Below, one piece after another: positions 37,461 to 45,956 of a stretch of 64,000 nt of DNA (positions within the stretch are counted from its first letter, which is position 1; every line of letters starts with the position of its first letter). The DNA is taken from contig CAMPHF010000004.1 of assembly GCA_946885915.1 (NCBI GenBank), positions 62,001 through 126,000 on the forward strand. Direction: 5' to 3'. This DNA is from an uncultured Idiomarina sp. Its GTDB lineage: Bacteria; Pseudomonadota; Gammaproteobacteria; Enterobacterales; Alteromonadaceae. The position numbers and the translations under genes were made by a program. The notes below the pieces were generated by a model. That model saw only the letters and a program-made list of their open reading frames with translations. It was not told where the DNA came from and ran no database searches.

Positions 37461-38126
37461 TTGATTTCTAGGCTGCCTAGCTGGGTCGAAACGGGTGCCT
37501 TCGTGCTCGCATTTATTGCCGGTTACGTCAATGTCATTGGATTTCTCAGTTTTGAGCACCAATCTGTCTCGCATGTATCAGGTACAGCCACCCTATTGGG
37601 CGTTAGCCTGCTTTCTGGCTCATTTACCCAGTTAATGCATCTGGTGGGGGTGTTGGTGGCCTTCTTTCTCGGCGCCGCAACTGCTGGAGTCTTAGTAAAT
37701 GGTGCTACCCTAAAACTAGGGCGACACTACGACACTGCCTTAGTCATCGAGGGGTTGCTGTTACTTGGCGCGATGGTACTACTTGCGCAAGGGTCATCTT
37801 ATGGTCATTTTCTTGCTTCAGCCGCATGCGGACTGCAAAACGCCTTAGCGACCACTTATAGTGGCGCTATCGTGCGCACCACTCACGTAACCGGCATATT
37901 TACCGATTTAGGGCTTATGTTCGGTGCAAAATTGCGGTCACAACCCTTCGACAGCCGCAAAGCTAAACTATTTTTACTCATCGTGAGCGGCTTTATCCTC
38001 GGTGGCGCCGCCGGCACGTATGCATTTTCTCAATTGCTTTTCAGTGCGTTAGTCGTACCTGCTAGCATGTGCTTTGTTTTAGCTGTGCTCTATTATAATT
38101 ATCGTCGCCGGCAGGCCTTGATGTGA
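37461..38126 (+). CDS. DUF1275 (YoaK-like) membrane protein
   Basis: A 221-aa protein of the DUF1275 family with about six transmembrane helices. Conserved elements are visible: GYVNVIGFL near the start, VSHVSGTATLLGV, and CGLQNALATTYSGAIVRTTHVTGIFTDLG. The start is TTG at 37461 with GGGGG seven bases upstream; no ATG lies near. The family is of unknown transport role. It lies 83 nt after the HAAS gene and 138 nt before the hip operon promoter, and probably has its own weak promoter. Confidence 0.82.
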   Translation: MISRLPSWVETGAFVLAFIAGYVNVIGFLSFEHQSVSHVSGTATLLGVSLLSGSFTQLMHLVGVLVAFFLGAATAGVLVNGATLKLGRHYDTALVIEGLLLLGAMVLLAQGSSYGHFLASAACGLQNALATTYSGAIVRTTHVTGIFTDLGLMFGAKLRSQPFDSRKAKLFLLIVSGFILGGAAGTYAFSQLLFSALVVPASMCFVLAVLYYNYRRRQALM

Positions 38127-38177
38127 TGTGGGTTTCTCATAACCGTTTGCTCATCAACTCTTTGGGTTAAAATTAAG

Positions 38178-38247
38178 TTACGCCATAGCGTAATCTTGAC
38201 ATAATTACGCTATGGCGTATATTGAATAATATTACCTTCCAGCGTAA
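38178..38247 (+). promoter_or_regulatory. Three HipB operators with exact 27-bp spacing
   Basis: Each site is TTACGC-N4-GCGTAA or close: O1 at 38178-38193 (perfect), O2 at 38205-38220 (one mismatch, GCGTAT), O3 at 38232-38247 (second half perfect, first half TTACCT). Centres lie at 38186, 38213 and 38240. O1 with O2 also forms a larger 16-9-16 inverted repeat. O1 flanks the -35 element, O2 lies in the spacer and touches the -10, and O3 lies just downstream of the start. Confidence 0.7.
38196..38223 (+). promoter_or_regulatory. Promoter of hipBA
   Basis: A consensus TTGACA (38196-38201), 16-nt spacer, and TATATT (38218-38223). It overlaps operator O2, as expected of an autorepressed toxin-antitoxin promoter. 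Confidence 0.75.
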
Positions 38248-38264
38248 CTTGGATATACCCGGCC

Positions 38265-38519
38265 ATGAACATCACAAGACCTGAACAGTTCAGTACCCTA
38301 CTTAAAGAATACAGGATGAAGCAAGGCTATACGCAGGCCGATATCGCGAGTTTGGTCGGGATTCGCATCGCAACCATTTCGAATTTTGAAAACAATCCAG
38401 AAACTTGCAAATTAGCGACTGTGTTTAAGATATTGGCAGCACTGAACCTAACACTTGATGTGACTACCCGAAGCAAGGAAGACGATCATAAAAAAGCTCA
38501 ATGGGATGAGGAATGGTAA
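38265..38519 (+). CDS. hipB: HipB-type antitoxin
   Basis: An 84-aa XRE-family DNA-binding protein, antitoxin of the HipA kinase. The helix-turn-helix sequence is YTQADIASLVGIRIATISNFEN (residues about 26-47), followed by a Leu-rich dimer segment (ATVFKILAALNLTLDV). The C-terminal tail is polar, as in HipB. It should bind the three operators upstream and neutralise HipA. It is followed 3 nt later by hipA. Codon usage is more AT-rich than in the surrounding genes. Confidence 0.9.
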   Translation: MNITRPEQFSTLLKEYRMKQGYTQADIASLVGIRIATISNFENNPETCKLATVFKILAALNLTLDVTTRSKEDDHKKAQWDEEW

Positions 38520-38522
38520 CCT

Positions 38523-39836
38523 ATGAACACCCTTGATGTTTATATGAACGGCTTGAAGGTCGGCGAATATACTCGAGAAAAATCAGGAGCTAACCAATTT
38601 CGATATGACAAAACATGGCTGTCTTCAACTGGACGCCGCAGTATTTCGCTATCCTTACCTTTGCAGACAAAAGCACACTCTGGGGCGGAGGTTTATAATT
38701 TCTTTGACAATTTACTACCGGATAATAGAGAAATTCGTGATCGCATTGTTGCGCGATTTCATGCTCACTCATCTGAACCGTTCGATATCCTAGCCCAAGT
38801 TGGACGCGACTGCATCGGCGCGATTCAACTTGTTGAACATAACTCGCCTCGGCCTGATGTTAAACACATCAAATCAAAACCGCTGACAGACAAACAAGTC
38901 GCTAAGATGATTAACGGATACAAGTCGAAGGCACCACTAGGCATGTTAGTAGACGAAGCCGATTTTCGAATATCGCTTGCTGGCGCGCAAGAAAAAACCG
39001 CATTGTTGCTTCGTAATAACCAATGGCACTTGCCACTTGGCTCAACACCAACCTCCCACATCATAAAATTACCAATTGGTGAAATAAAGTCACACAATCG
39101 CGTTATCGATATGGCGCAAAGTGTTGAAAATGAATATTTGTGTTCGAAGATTGCAAGCGCATATGGGTTCGATGTCGCAAATTGCGAAATAATCGCACCT
39201 GACGGGGTGAAAGCACTTGCGGTAGAGCGCTTTGATCGTAAAGTAAGCGCTAATGGCGCTTGGATTATGCGACTACCGCAGGAAGATTTCTGCCAAGTCA
39301 CCGGAACATCGCCGGCCAGAAAGTATGAAACCGACGGCGGCCCAACTATAGCACGCATAATGAGTGAACTGCTTGGATCAAGCCAGCCGCTGGAGGACCG
39401 CCATACGTTTATGCGCGCGCAAGTACTGTTCTGGTTGCTAGGCGCTACCGATGGTCATGCTAAAAACTTTTCAATTTTTATAGCGCAAAATAATCAGTAT
39501 CGTCTTACCCCACTTTACGACATTTTATCAGCCTTCCCAGCTTTGAGTAAGAAAGGCTTGCATGAGAAAGATTTAAAGCTCGCTATGTCACTCAAAGGTA
39601 GTCGTGGAAGAAAATATGAGTGTCGGATGATTCGCCGCAAGCATTTTCTCGAAACTGCAAATGAAGTCGGTTTTAGTACTGGCTCTATGAATGAAATATT
39701 AGATGAGATGGCGGTCTCAACAGAAACGGTCATACAAAACGTATTTGGTGCTTTACCTGCTGGTTTCCCGTCGTCAATTGCTGATCCAATTTTCGAGGGA
39801 ATGCGCAGACATGCACAACGAATTGTTGATGGTTAG
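38523..39836 (+). CDS. hipA: HipA-type toxin kinase
   Basis: A 437-aa serine/threonine kinase toxin (E. coli HipA, 440 aa). The N-terminal HipA domain (MNTLDVYMNGLKVGEY) is followed by the kinase core: HIIKLP with the ATP lysine, LPQEDFCQ, and the catalytic DGHAKN with D310 and N315. S151 in RISLAGAQEKTAL aligns with the inhibitory autophosphorylation site Ser150 of E. coli HipA. All expected motifs are intact. E. coli HipA inactivates glutamyl-tRNA synthetase and induces persistence; that substrate is inferred here. Lower GC than neighbours suggests horizontal origin. The last bases overlap the start of a broken phosphatase gene. Confidence 0.9.
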   Translation: MNTLDVYMNGLKVGEYTREKSGANQFRYDKTWLSSTGRRSISLSLPLQTKAHSGAEVYNFFDNLLPDNREIRDRIVARFHAHSSEPFDILAQVGRDCIGAIQLVEHNSPRPDVKHIKSKPLTDKQVAKMINGYKSKAPLGMLVDEADFRISLAGAQEKTALLLRNNQWHLPLGSTPTSHIIKLPIGEIKSHNRVIDMAQSVENEYLCSKIASAYGFDVANCEIIAPDGVKALAVERFDRKVSANGAWIMRLPQEDFCQVTGTSPARKYETDGGPTIARIMSELLGSSQPLEDRHTFMRAQVLFWLLGATDGHAKNFSIFIAQNNQYRLTPLYDILSAFPALSKKGLHEKDLKLAMSLKGSRGRKYECRMIRRKHFLETANEVGFSTGSMNEILDEMAVSTETVIQNVFGALPAGFPSSIADPIFEGMRRHAQRIVDG

Positions 39837-40279
39837 ATTACCCCCTGAAAATTCCGCTAAACTAACCAAAAAACCACTTCAGCTCGGGTCAGCCAACGCG
39901 AGAGCAGTTGTCATCTTTTGCTGAGTATGGCGTTCGTAATTTAATTAACTTACGCCCACCGAGCGAAACCGTAGATTTTAATCCGGCGGCCTGGGCGACC
40001 GAAGAGAACATCGCATACTTTACGATCCCCATTGCTGGCGGTGCTGATCTCACTCCCGAGCATGTTGCGCTATTCCACAAAATTGTGGAGCGGGTTGAGG
40101 GCGAGCCGACGTTAATGCATTGCGGTAGTGGCAACCGAGTGGGCGCAATGATGGCTTTACGCGGGGTTTGGGAGCAGGGCATGGAACCTGAACAAGCCAT
40201 AGCGCTGGGTAAGCGTTATGGCCTTACGTCATTAGAAGCACATATGCGTGAGCAGCTAACTAAACCAAGCAACCAGTAA
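39829..40279 (+). pseudogene. Frameshifted protein tyrosine phosphatase-like gene
   Basis: Two frames must be joined to obtain a normal protein. From ATG 39829 the frame reads MVRLPPENSAKLTK, and at an A6 run (39868-39873) the homology shifts: with five A it continues NHFSSGQPTREQL into the intact C-terminal 123 aa (INLRPPSE ... LMHCGSGNRVGA). The family, small cysteine phosphatase-like proteins with the HCxSGNR loop, normally begins with an SSGQP block at this point. Without the shift only a shortened form from TTG 39908 (to 40279) could be made, and it still keeps the catalytic loop. The shift may be a true mutation, slippage expression at A6, or an assembly error. Confidence 0.6.
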
Positions 40280-40366
40280 GGGGTCGCTAGCTATGCAAAA
40301 TTGGCTAAAAACCATGCTCGCAATACCCTTTGGCGTGGGCGTGTTAATTCTCATCACAATATTGCA

Positions 40367-40385
40367 ATTAAGAATAATTCGCATT
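40367..40385. promoter_or_regulatory. Fur box before the first TonB receptor
   Basis: The minus-strand sequence AATGCGAATTATTCTTAAT matches the 9-1-9 Fur consensus AATGATAAT-N-ATTATCATT at 14 of 18 positions, and lies 85-100 nt before the receptor start. Confidence 0.6.
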
Positions 40386-40470
40386 AACATGCGCTCCACT
40401 TGTTGAGTTGCCGTCAATAGCTTGCATCTGACAGCAACTTTATACTCATACCGATGTGGAGAGCTCGACC

Positions 40471-42588
40471 TTGAAATTTCGATTAACTAGCATTGCCGCT
40501 GCCATTCTTATCAGTCACCCAGTCCTTGCACAAAACCAGAGTACTGATAACAGCAACGACGACAACGTAGAAAGAATCCAAGTAAAAGGCCAAGTCTTAT
40601 CGGTAAGCGAGTCGAATTCAGTAAAAACGCCCACGCCAATTTTGAATGTGCCGCAAAGTTTATCGATTATCACCGCGGAAGAAATTAGTAAGCGTGGCAT
40701 TACCAGTGTGCGCGAAATTATCGACTATACCCCTGGGGTAAATACCACTCAAGGCGAGGGGCACCGCGACGCGGTGGTATTCCGTGGCGTGCGTTCCACT
40801 GCTGATTTCTATTTAGATGGTAACCGCGACGATGTGCAGTATTATCGCGCCCTCTACAACATCGAGCAGGTTGAGATTTTGCGTGGTCCGAACGCATTAT
40901 TGTTCGGTCGTGGTGGTACCGGCGGTATTTTGAATCGGGTATCTAAAAAAGCGCAGCTAGGTGATCAATTTACCAATTACAGCGCATCTTTGAATAGTTT
41001 TGGCGGTTATAACGGCACGATCGACACTAACTTTGCCACTACTAATGATTCTGCCGTGCGTATTAACGCTATGTATGAGCAGCTTGAAAACCACCGCGAT
41101 TTTTACGATGGTGAACGAATTGGTTTTAACCCAACGGCCATGTTTGAGCTTAGCCCAGAAACTACGCTTAACCTTTCGTATGAGTACATCAATCACGAGC
41201 GCTTTATCGACCGCGGTATTCCAACAGGCGCCAATGGTAAGCCAGTTGAAGCATTAAAAGATGTGGTATTTGCTGATCCGGCGAACAACTATCATGAGCT
41301 AGAGGCACACGTGCTTCGTGCGGTGGTTGAACACCAGTTCAGCGATGCGGTAAAAGGTAATTTCAGCGCATTCTATGGCGATTACGACAAAACCTACGTG
41401 AACTTTTATGCCAGCGATTATAACGCCACTAATAACTTGGTTGAGCTAGACGGCTACGTTGATAACACAGTGCGCGACAACCTTATTCTGTCGGGAAATA
41501 TTGTGGGTGAACTGCAAACCGGTGGCATTGAGCACACGTTAATTGTCGGCTCTGAGTTTATTAAAACCAACTCTGATCAGAACCGGTTTAACCCCGTATT
41601 CAGCAGCAATGGCGCCGACCGTGAGTGGTTTGATGTACAACGCCCGCTCAGTTTTAACAACTTAAGTGGCGTGAACGCCGCAGGGCAAAACTTCACCGCT
41701 AGCTTTAACGATTTAAACGATGATACCCGCGTGAACTTAGAGGTATTCTCGTTTTATGTGCAAGACGAAATTCAGTTATCTGAGCACTTCGATTTAGTAT
41801 TAGGCGCACGTTTTGATCAGTTCGATATTAAGGTATTTAATGCCGACCCTGCGGTATTAGAAACCCGTACCCGTACTGATAACGAAGTGTCTCCCCGCGC
41901 AGGCTTTATTTATAAGCCCATGGAAAATGTGTCGTTGTACGCAAGCTACAGCCGTTCATTTTTACCGCGCAGTGGCGAACAGTATACCGACATCAATGGT
42001 GCCAATAACCAACTCGATCCTGACACTTACAGCAACCGTGAAATCGGTGTGAAGTGGGATATTGCACCTCGCATGAGCTTCACCGCGGCGGTATTTGAGA
42101 ATGAACAAAGCTCACCGCAGGTTGCTGACAGCGACCCCTCAACGCTTGATATTATCGACTCTGAAATTAGCGGTTTTGAACTGCAGTTTAAGGGCGATGT
42201 TACCGACGCGTTGGCGTTAACTGCTAACTACAGCAACCTTGATGGTGAAATTGTCAGCCGCACCGGCCCAACCGGTCGTAGCCCTAGCGAATTACCTGAG
42301 CACACGTTCTCGGTATGGAGTACCTATGCGGTGACTGATGCATTTGGACTTGGTTTAGGTGCAACCTATCAGGACGAAAGTTTCATTGATAACGGCAACA
42401 CCGCGGTGATGCCGAGCTACACCCGCGTTGATGCATCGGCTTATTACCAATTATCTGACGACATGCGAGTGCAGCTGAATGTGGAAAACCTCACCGATGA
42501 GTTGTACTTCCCCAATGCTCACGCCACGCACCAAGTAACTGTTGGCGCGCCGTTTAATGCGACCGTGTCACTGATAGGTTCGTTCTAA
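40471..42588 (+). CDS. TonB-dependent siderophore receptor
   Basis: A 705-aa outer-membrane receptor for ferric siderophores. The TTG at 40471 is chosen since GGAG lies nine bases upstream and the signal peptide MKFRLTSIAAAILISHPVLAQ then begins at the start; a GTG at 40456 is in frame. A TonB-box-like segment (ERIQVKG) precedes the plug domain (VPQSLSIITAEEI, FRGVRSTADFYLDG, VEILRGPNALLFGRGGTGG), followed by the 22-strand barrel ending in Phe (SLIGSF). Motifs resemble catecholate receptors such as Fiu. It is preceded by a Fur box and its stop overlaps that of the opposing oxygenase. Confidence 0.92.
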   Translation: MKFRLTSIAAAILISHPVLAQNQSTDNSNDDNVERIQVKGQVLSVSESNSVKTPTPILNVPQSLSIITAEEISKRGITSVREIIDYTPGVNTTQGEGHRDAVVFRGVRSTADFYLDGNRDDVQYYRALYNIEQVEILRGPNALLFGRGGTGGILNRVSKKAQLGDQFTNYSASLNSFGGYNGTIDTNFATTNDSAVRINAMYEQLENHRDFYDGERIGFNPTAMFELSPETTLNLSYEYINHERFIDRGIPTGANGKPVEALKDVVFADPANNYHELEAHVLRAVVEHQFSDAVKGNFSAFYGDYDKTYVNFYASDYNATNNLVELDGYVDNTVRDNLILSGNIVGELQTGGIEHTLIVGSEFIKTNSDQNRFNPVFSSNGADREWFDVQRPLSFNNLSGVNAAGQNFTASFNDLNDDTRVNLEVFSFYVQDEIQLSEHFDLVLGARFDQFDIKVFNADPAVLETRTRTDNEVSPRAGFIYKPMENVSLYASYSRSFLPRSGEQYTDINGANNQLDPDTYSNREIGVKWDIAPRMSFTAAVFENEQSSPQVADSDPSTLDIIDSEISGFELQFKGDVTDALALTANYSNLDGEIVSRTGPTGRSPSELPEHTFSVWSTYAVTDAFGLGLGATYQDESFIDNGNTAVMPSYTRVDASAYYQLSDDMRVQLNVENLTDELYFPNAHATHQVTVGAPFNATVSLIGSF

Positions 42589-43631
42589 ACCCGGCACTCG
42601 TCACAAATTTGCGCAGTGGGAAGCTGCGCAAAGTTTTGCTGCAGCAGCTTACGCAACGGCTCGCTGCAGTAGTGCTTGCGCGTCACATGCACATGTGAGC
42701 GCAAACGGCCTTTTAACACGTTATTGCCCACGTCGGTAAGCAGAGGATTACGCGGATCGACGCTTGGCCCAGTCGCTTGCGCTTGAAACTGCGGGGGCAA
42801 TTGCAGCAATGGCACTGTGGCCGATAATTGCGCTGCCATAAAGAACGCAATGGAATAGCGTTCAGTGCCAGCAGTTGGGCTTTCGACCTTGTGATTGGTG
42901 GCCTTCAAAAAGCCATTCGAGGCTAGTTCTAGCAATTCACCAATATTCACCACCAGCGCGCCAGGAATGGGCGCTACGCTCACCCAATGCTGGTTGCGTT
43001 CTACCTTTAGACCGCTTTGCTCATCTTGCATCACCAAGGTTAAATAGCCCGGATCTTTGTGTGCGCCCACACCTTGCTCTGGTGCTTTTTGCGCCGGATA
43101 CCGAATAAGTTTGGCATGGGTGTAGGGTTGCTCGCCAATGGTAGTATCGAGTGCATTTGGGCTAACGCCAAGCGCTTCGCAGAGCTTTTGCAGCAGGTTC
43201 ACGGTAATGCAGCTGAGTTTGGTTTGTAGCGAGCTTAATGCTGGTTTCAGCTCCGGCATTGCCGTCGGCCACAAGTTCGGGCCGATGAGCTTTTGCCACG
43301 GGAACTGAAGCTGCTCAGGCGCTAGCGCTTGCTCCTCGTTCATCCAATCAAACTGCTCGCGAGCATCTAAGCGGCCGGCGGTCACTTCGCTACCAATGGC
43401 GTTGTAACCACGAAAATGTGGAGAGTGAATCATATCGACCTGCTGTTTGGCCGCTGTTGGTAACGCGAAGAATGCTTTGCTCAACGCTAAATATTGCTGC
43501 TGTTGCGCCTCGCTTATGCCGTGGTCGATTAAGTAAAAGAATCCCACTTGGCTTGCCGCTTTGCGCAATTGCACTAGCCCCGCATCAGAATTAAGCGCAG
43601 CCATAGAAATAATCGGAAGTGTCGCGTTCAT
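42585..43631 (-). CDS. 2OG-Fe(II) oxygenase of the isopenicillin N synthase family
   Basis: A 348-aa non-haem iron oxygenase. The facial triad is visible as GAHKDPG (HxD) and ATNHKVES (second His), with the RYSIAFF (RxS) motif for 2-oxoglutarate and the N-terminal DIOX_N domain (PIISMAALNSD, GFFYLIDHGI). Such enzymes hydroxylate or cyclise substrates with 2-oxoglutarate and oxygen. It converges on the siderophore receptor with overlapping stops and may act in siderophore use or degradation, as the ybiX-fiu pair does in E. coli; that is inference from position, as ybiX is of a different family. Confidence 0.86.
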   Translation of the reverse strand: MNATLPIISMAALNSDAGLVQLRKAASQVGFFYLIDHGISEAQQQQYLALSKAFFALPTAAKQQVDMIHSPHFRGYNAIGSEVTAGRLDAREQFDWMNEEQALAPEQLQFPWQKLIGPNLWPTAMPELKPALSSLQTKLSCITVNLLQKLCEALGVSPNALDTTIGEQPYTHAKLIRYPAQKAPEQGVGAHKDPGYLTLVMQDEQSGLKVERNQHWVSVAPIPGALVVNIGELLELASNGFLKATNHKVESPTAGTERYSIAFFMAAQLSATVPLLQLPPQFQAQATGPSVDPRNPLLTDVGNNVLKGRLRSHVHVTRKHYCSEPLRKLLQQNFAQLPTAQICDECRV

Positions 43632-43753
43632 AAGCGCTCCTTATGGCGTCGTTATATTCGCAGTATGACGCGCAATATAGGCCGCTTCGGCTCCTTTATG
43701 AACGAATCAATCCGTCTAAGATAGAAGGTTTTGGTATAGCCCCGTGGTGGGGC

Positions 43754-44746
43754 TTAATGTACTGCTTTACGTTGTTGTTTATTCTTATACATGCGTTGAT
43801 CCGCAGTTTCTAACACTTTGGCAGCGTTCAAACCGTCAGCAGGTAATTGGGCGCAGCCAATACTTGCACGCAACATATAGCTCTCGTCTTCGAATGAGAA
43901 AGGTATCGCCAACTCTTGATTGATGCGCGTCACAACCTTATCGACGCCATTTTGATCCTGTGCTGAAGCGAGAATGATCGCGAATTCGTCGCCACCAAGG
44001 CGCGCCAGCGTGTCTGATTCTCGAATTGTGCGTTTAAGCCGTGCCGCAAACTCAATAATAGCCGCGTCGCCCACCCGATGACCATACTCATCGTTTAGCT
44101 GCTTCAAGCCATCCATGTCTATCATCAGCACCGCGGCGAATTGCTTTTTCTCTTGAGATACTCGCGCGCTTAGGTTATTCAACCGGTCCATAAAAATAGC
44201 CCGGTTGGCAAGCCCTGTCATCACATCATGGGTGGCTTGGTAAAACAAATTATCGCCGCCGTACTCGAACGAAAAATGCATGGTGGCCGCTATTACGCCG
44301 GAGAGCATACCAACCAGCGCAATATCGCTTTGCTCAAACTTATTCGGCTGTTTCGACAACGCCTTAATAATGCCCACCGTTTTATTTTCAAAACAAATCG
44401 GAAACACAATCATCGAGCGCAACCCAATCTTACGGCAAGCTTCTAGGTTTACCCGCTCGTCTAATTCGGAGTCCTCGCACAGCAAAATTTCGCCGGTACG
44501 CACACAGGTTCCCGACAAGCTATCACTCACCGGCAACCGAAAGCCTAGATAAGACTCAACAATGCCGGACACCGCGCGATATACCAGCTCATCGCCCTCT
44601 ACCAACTCAACGACTGCACCGTCGGCGTCGAGTAACAGCAGCACTTCTTCCACAATCGTCTGCATCACACTGTTTAGCCGCATCCCTTGGCGTGCCAATT
44701 CAGCCTGTATATCAATTACTTTCATCAATTTTTCAGCGGAAAGCAC
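43754..44746 (-). CDS. GAF-domain diguanylate cyclase
   Basis: A 330-aa cytoplasmic c-di-GMP synthase. Residues about 15-160 form a GAF domain (LNSVMQTIVEEVLLLLDADGAVVE, then SGTCVRTGEILLCED, IVFPICFENKTVGIIKA). The GGDEF domain has LGGDEF and an inhibitory site RESD five residues before. GTG 44746 is preferred over GTG 44782 because AGGGA lies seven bases upstream. The ligand of the GAF is unknown. It stands alone; on its left is a short hairpin (43738-43752) without a strong T-tract. Confidence 0.9.
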   Translation of the reverse strand: MLSAEKLMKVIDIQAELARQGMRLNSVMQTIVEEVLLLLDADGAVVELVEGDELVYRAVSGIVESYLGFRLPVSDSLSGTCVRTGEILLCEDSELDERVNLEACRKIGLRSMIVFPICFENKTVGIIKALSKQPNKFEQSDIALVGMLSGVIAATMHFSFEYGGDNLFYQATHDVMTGLANRAIFMDRLNNLSARVSQEKKQFAAVLMIDMDGLKQLNDEYGHRVGDAAIIEFAARLKRTIRESDTLARLGGDEFAIILASAQDQNGVDKVVTRINQELAIPFSFEDESYMLRASIGCAQLPADGLNAAKVLETADQRMYKNKQQRKAVH

Positions 44747-44901
44747 AGAACATTCCCTTTTGTCGTATGGTTTCGACTTCACCGAGTATGTGTGTTAAAA
44801 ATAAGTTGCCTTGCGTGATTTCTCAAGCCAATCGTCCGCGGAAGGGTGCCTCAAGGCGGCACGTTATGCTGACAGGCGCCCACTACACTAGGGTTTAGGC
44901 C

Positions 44902-45321
44902 ATGAAAAAATTAATGATTATTGCTTTTGTTGTAGCTCTGCTCGGGAGCCATTTTAAGGTAGACGCAACTACCGAAGCTATTTCGTTGTTCAGTCAAAAC
45001 ACAACCATCTCAATGATGCAGAGTGGTGATGTGTTACCTGCGAGTGCGCAACGTTGGATTGTTGACGAAGCGCCGGCGCCACAAACAAAGGTAACTTACA
45101 GCTATTGGCGACAGGCGGCAGACGTTTCTGCACAATTGCAAAATGACGGACAACTTACCGTGGCAAATTTAAACGAAGTTGCACCTTTTATCGGTGATGA
45201 ACGACGTTTGTCATGGCAACAACCAAGCGCAGTCGGCACCTACGAGCATAAGCTGGTGATTCGCTACGAGTCAGGCGCACAATGGCACATGGTTTATGGC
45301 GAAAAAGCGCTCATTAACTAA
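44902..45321 (+). CDS. Small secreted hypothetical protein
   Basis: A 139-aa protein with a signal peptide (MKKLMIIAFVVALLGSHFKVDA) and a mature part of about 117 residues with mixed polar and beta-rich character (AQRWIVDEAPAPQTKVTYSYW, VIRYESGAQWHMVYGE). No family is recognised, and there are no Cys in the mature part. It is divergent from the GAF-GGDEF gene and its stop overlaps that of the opposing methyltransferase. Location in the periplasm or outside is inferred from the signal peptide. Confidence 0.6.
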   Translation: MKKLMIIAFVVALLGSHFKVDATTEAISLFSQNTTISMMQSGDVLPASAQRWIVDEAPAPQTKVTYSYWRQAADVSAQLQNDGQLTVANLNEVAPFIGDERRLSWQQPSAVGTYEHKLVIRYESGAQWHMVYGEKALIN

Positions 45322-45866
45322 TGAGTGCAACGATACACAAAGGCGGGCGGTACGTTTTGGAGTACGTAGCTTTGCTCAATGTGCGCGAAATGTCGCTTGA
45401 GTAGCGGCTCTAGTTGGCGGGTATATTGATACAGAACAAATTCACCATTATCGGCGAGCGAGGCGCTAATCGAGGTAATGAGCTTGGTTTGCTCAGCGTT
45501 GCTGAAGTTGGCGAATGGCAACGACGAAATAATAATATCGGCGGCGCGTTCACCATGTTGTTGCAGCGTGGCTTGCAATTCTAACGCATCATACGCCATA
45601 TGAATTTGCGGATATTTCTGCGCGAGTGCTGCGTGTAGCTCAGCATCAAATTCGAAGCATATAAAATGGCTCTGGGCGCCAAGCCGTTGCACGATTCCTT
45701 CAGTGACCGCCCCCGTTCCAGCGCCTAATTCCACCACAGTGTTGGCCGTTTCCCAGGGTAAATCATCAAGCATGCTGTCGACGAGTTGATGCGAACTTGG
45801 CATCACGCTGCCCATGCTTTTGGGTGACTTGATAAAGCTTTTCAAAAACTGCCAATACGCTTTCAT
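45318..45866 (-). CDS. SAM-dependent methyltransferase (phospholipid-methyltransferase-like)
   Basis: A 182-aa class I methyltransferase. Motif I is VVELGAGTGAVTEG, preceded by the KSPKSMGSVMPSS segment typical of KsgA-like and phosphatidylethanolamine N-methyltransferase-like enzymes; the later motif is IISSLPFANF, where S-L-P-F resembles the NPPY-like motif IV of those families. The start at 45866 is preferred over the opening at 45938. No catalytic assignment is possible; lipid or rRNA substrates are both possible. It precedes no close partner on its strand and converges on the secreted hypothetical gene. Confidence 0.78.
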   Translation of the reverse strand: MKAYWQFLKSFIKSPKSMGSVMPSSHQLVDSMLDDLPWETANTVVELGAGTGAVTEGIVQRLGAQSHFICFEFDAELHAALAQKYPQIHMAYDALELQATLQQHGERAADIIISSLPFANFSNAEQTKLITSISASLADNGEFVLYQYTRQLEPLLKRHFAHIEQSYVLQNVPPAFVYRCTH

Positions 45867-45956
45867 GCTACCCACTTTAAATGCCACGCTGTGCACCGAA
45901 CTTTTAGTAGGGCATGAGCGTATCACTAATACATTCAAAACAGGTATCAGAAACTT

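Noticed and set aside
39703..39924. 73-aa frame overlapping the end of hipA
   Set aside because: Overlaps hipA; only its last part is the 5' piece of the frameshifted phosphatase, so it is reported there.
40293..40406. 37-aa hydrophobic frame (MQNWLKTMLAIPFGVGV start)
   Set aside because: It overlaps the Fur box and promoter region of the TonB receptor; could be real but evidence is too thin.
43738..43752. GCCCC-GTGGT-GGGGC hairpin as terminator of the GAF-GGDEF gene
   Set aside because: Stable stem but no T-tract on either strand, so not called.
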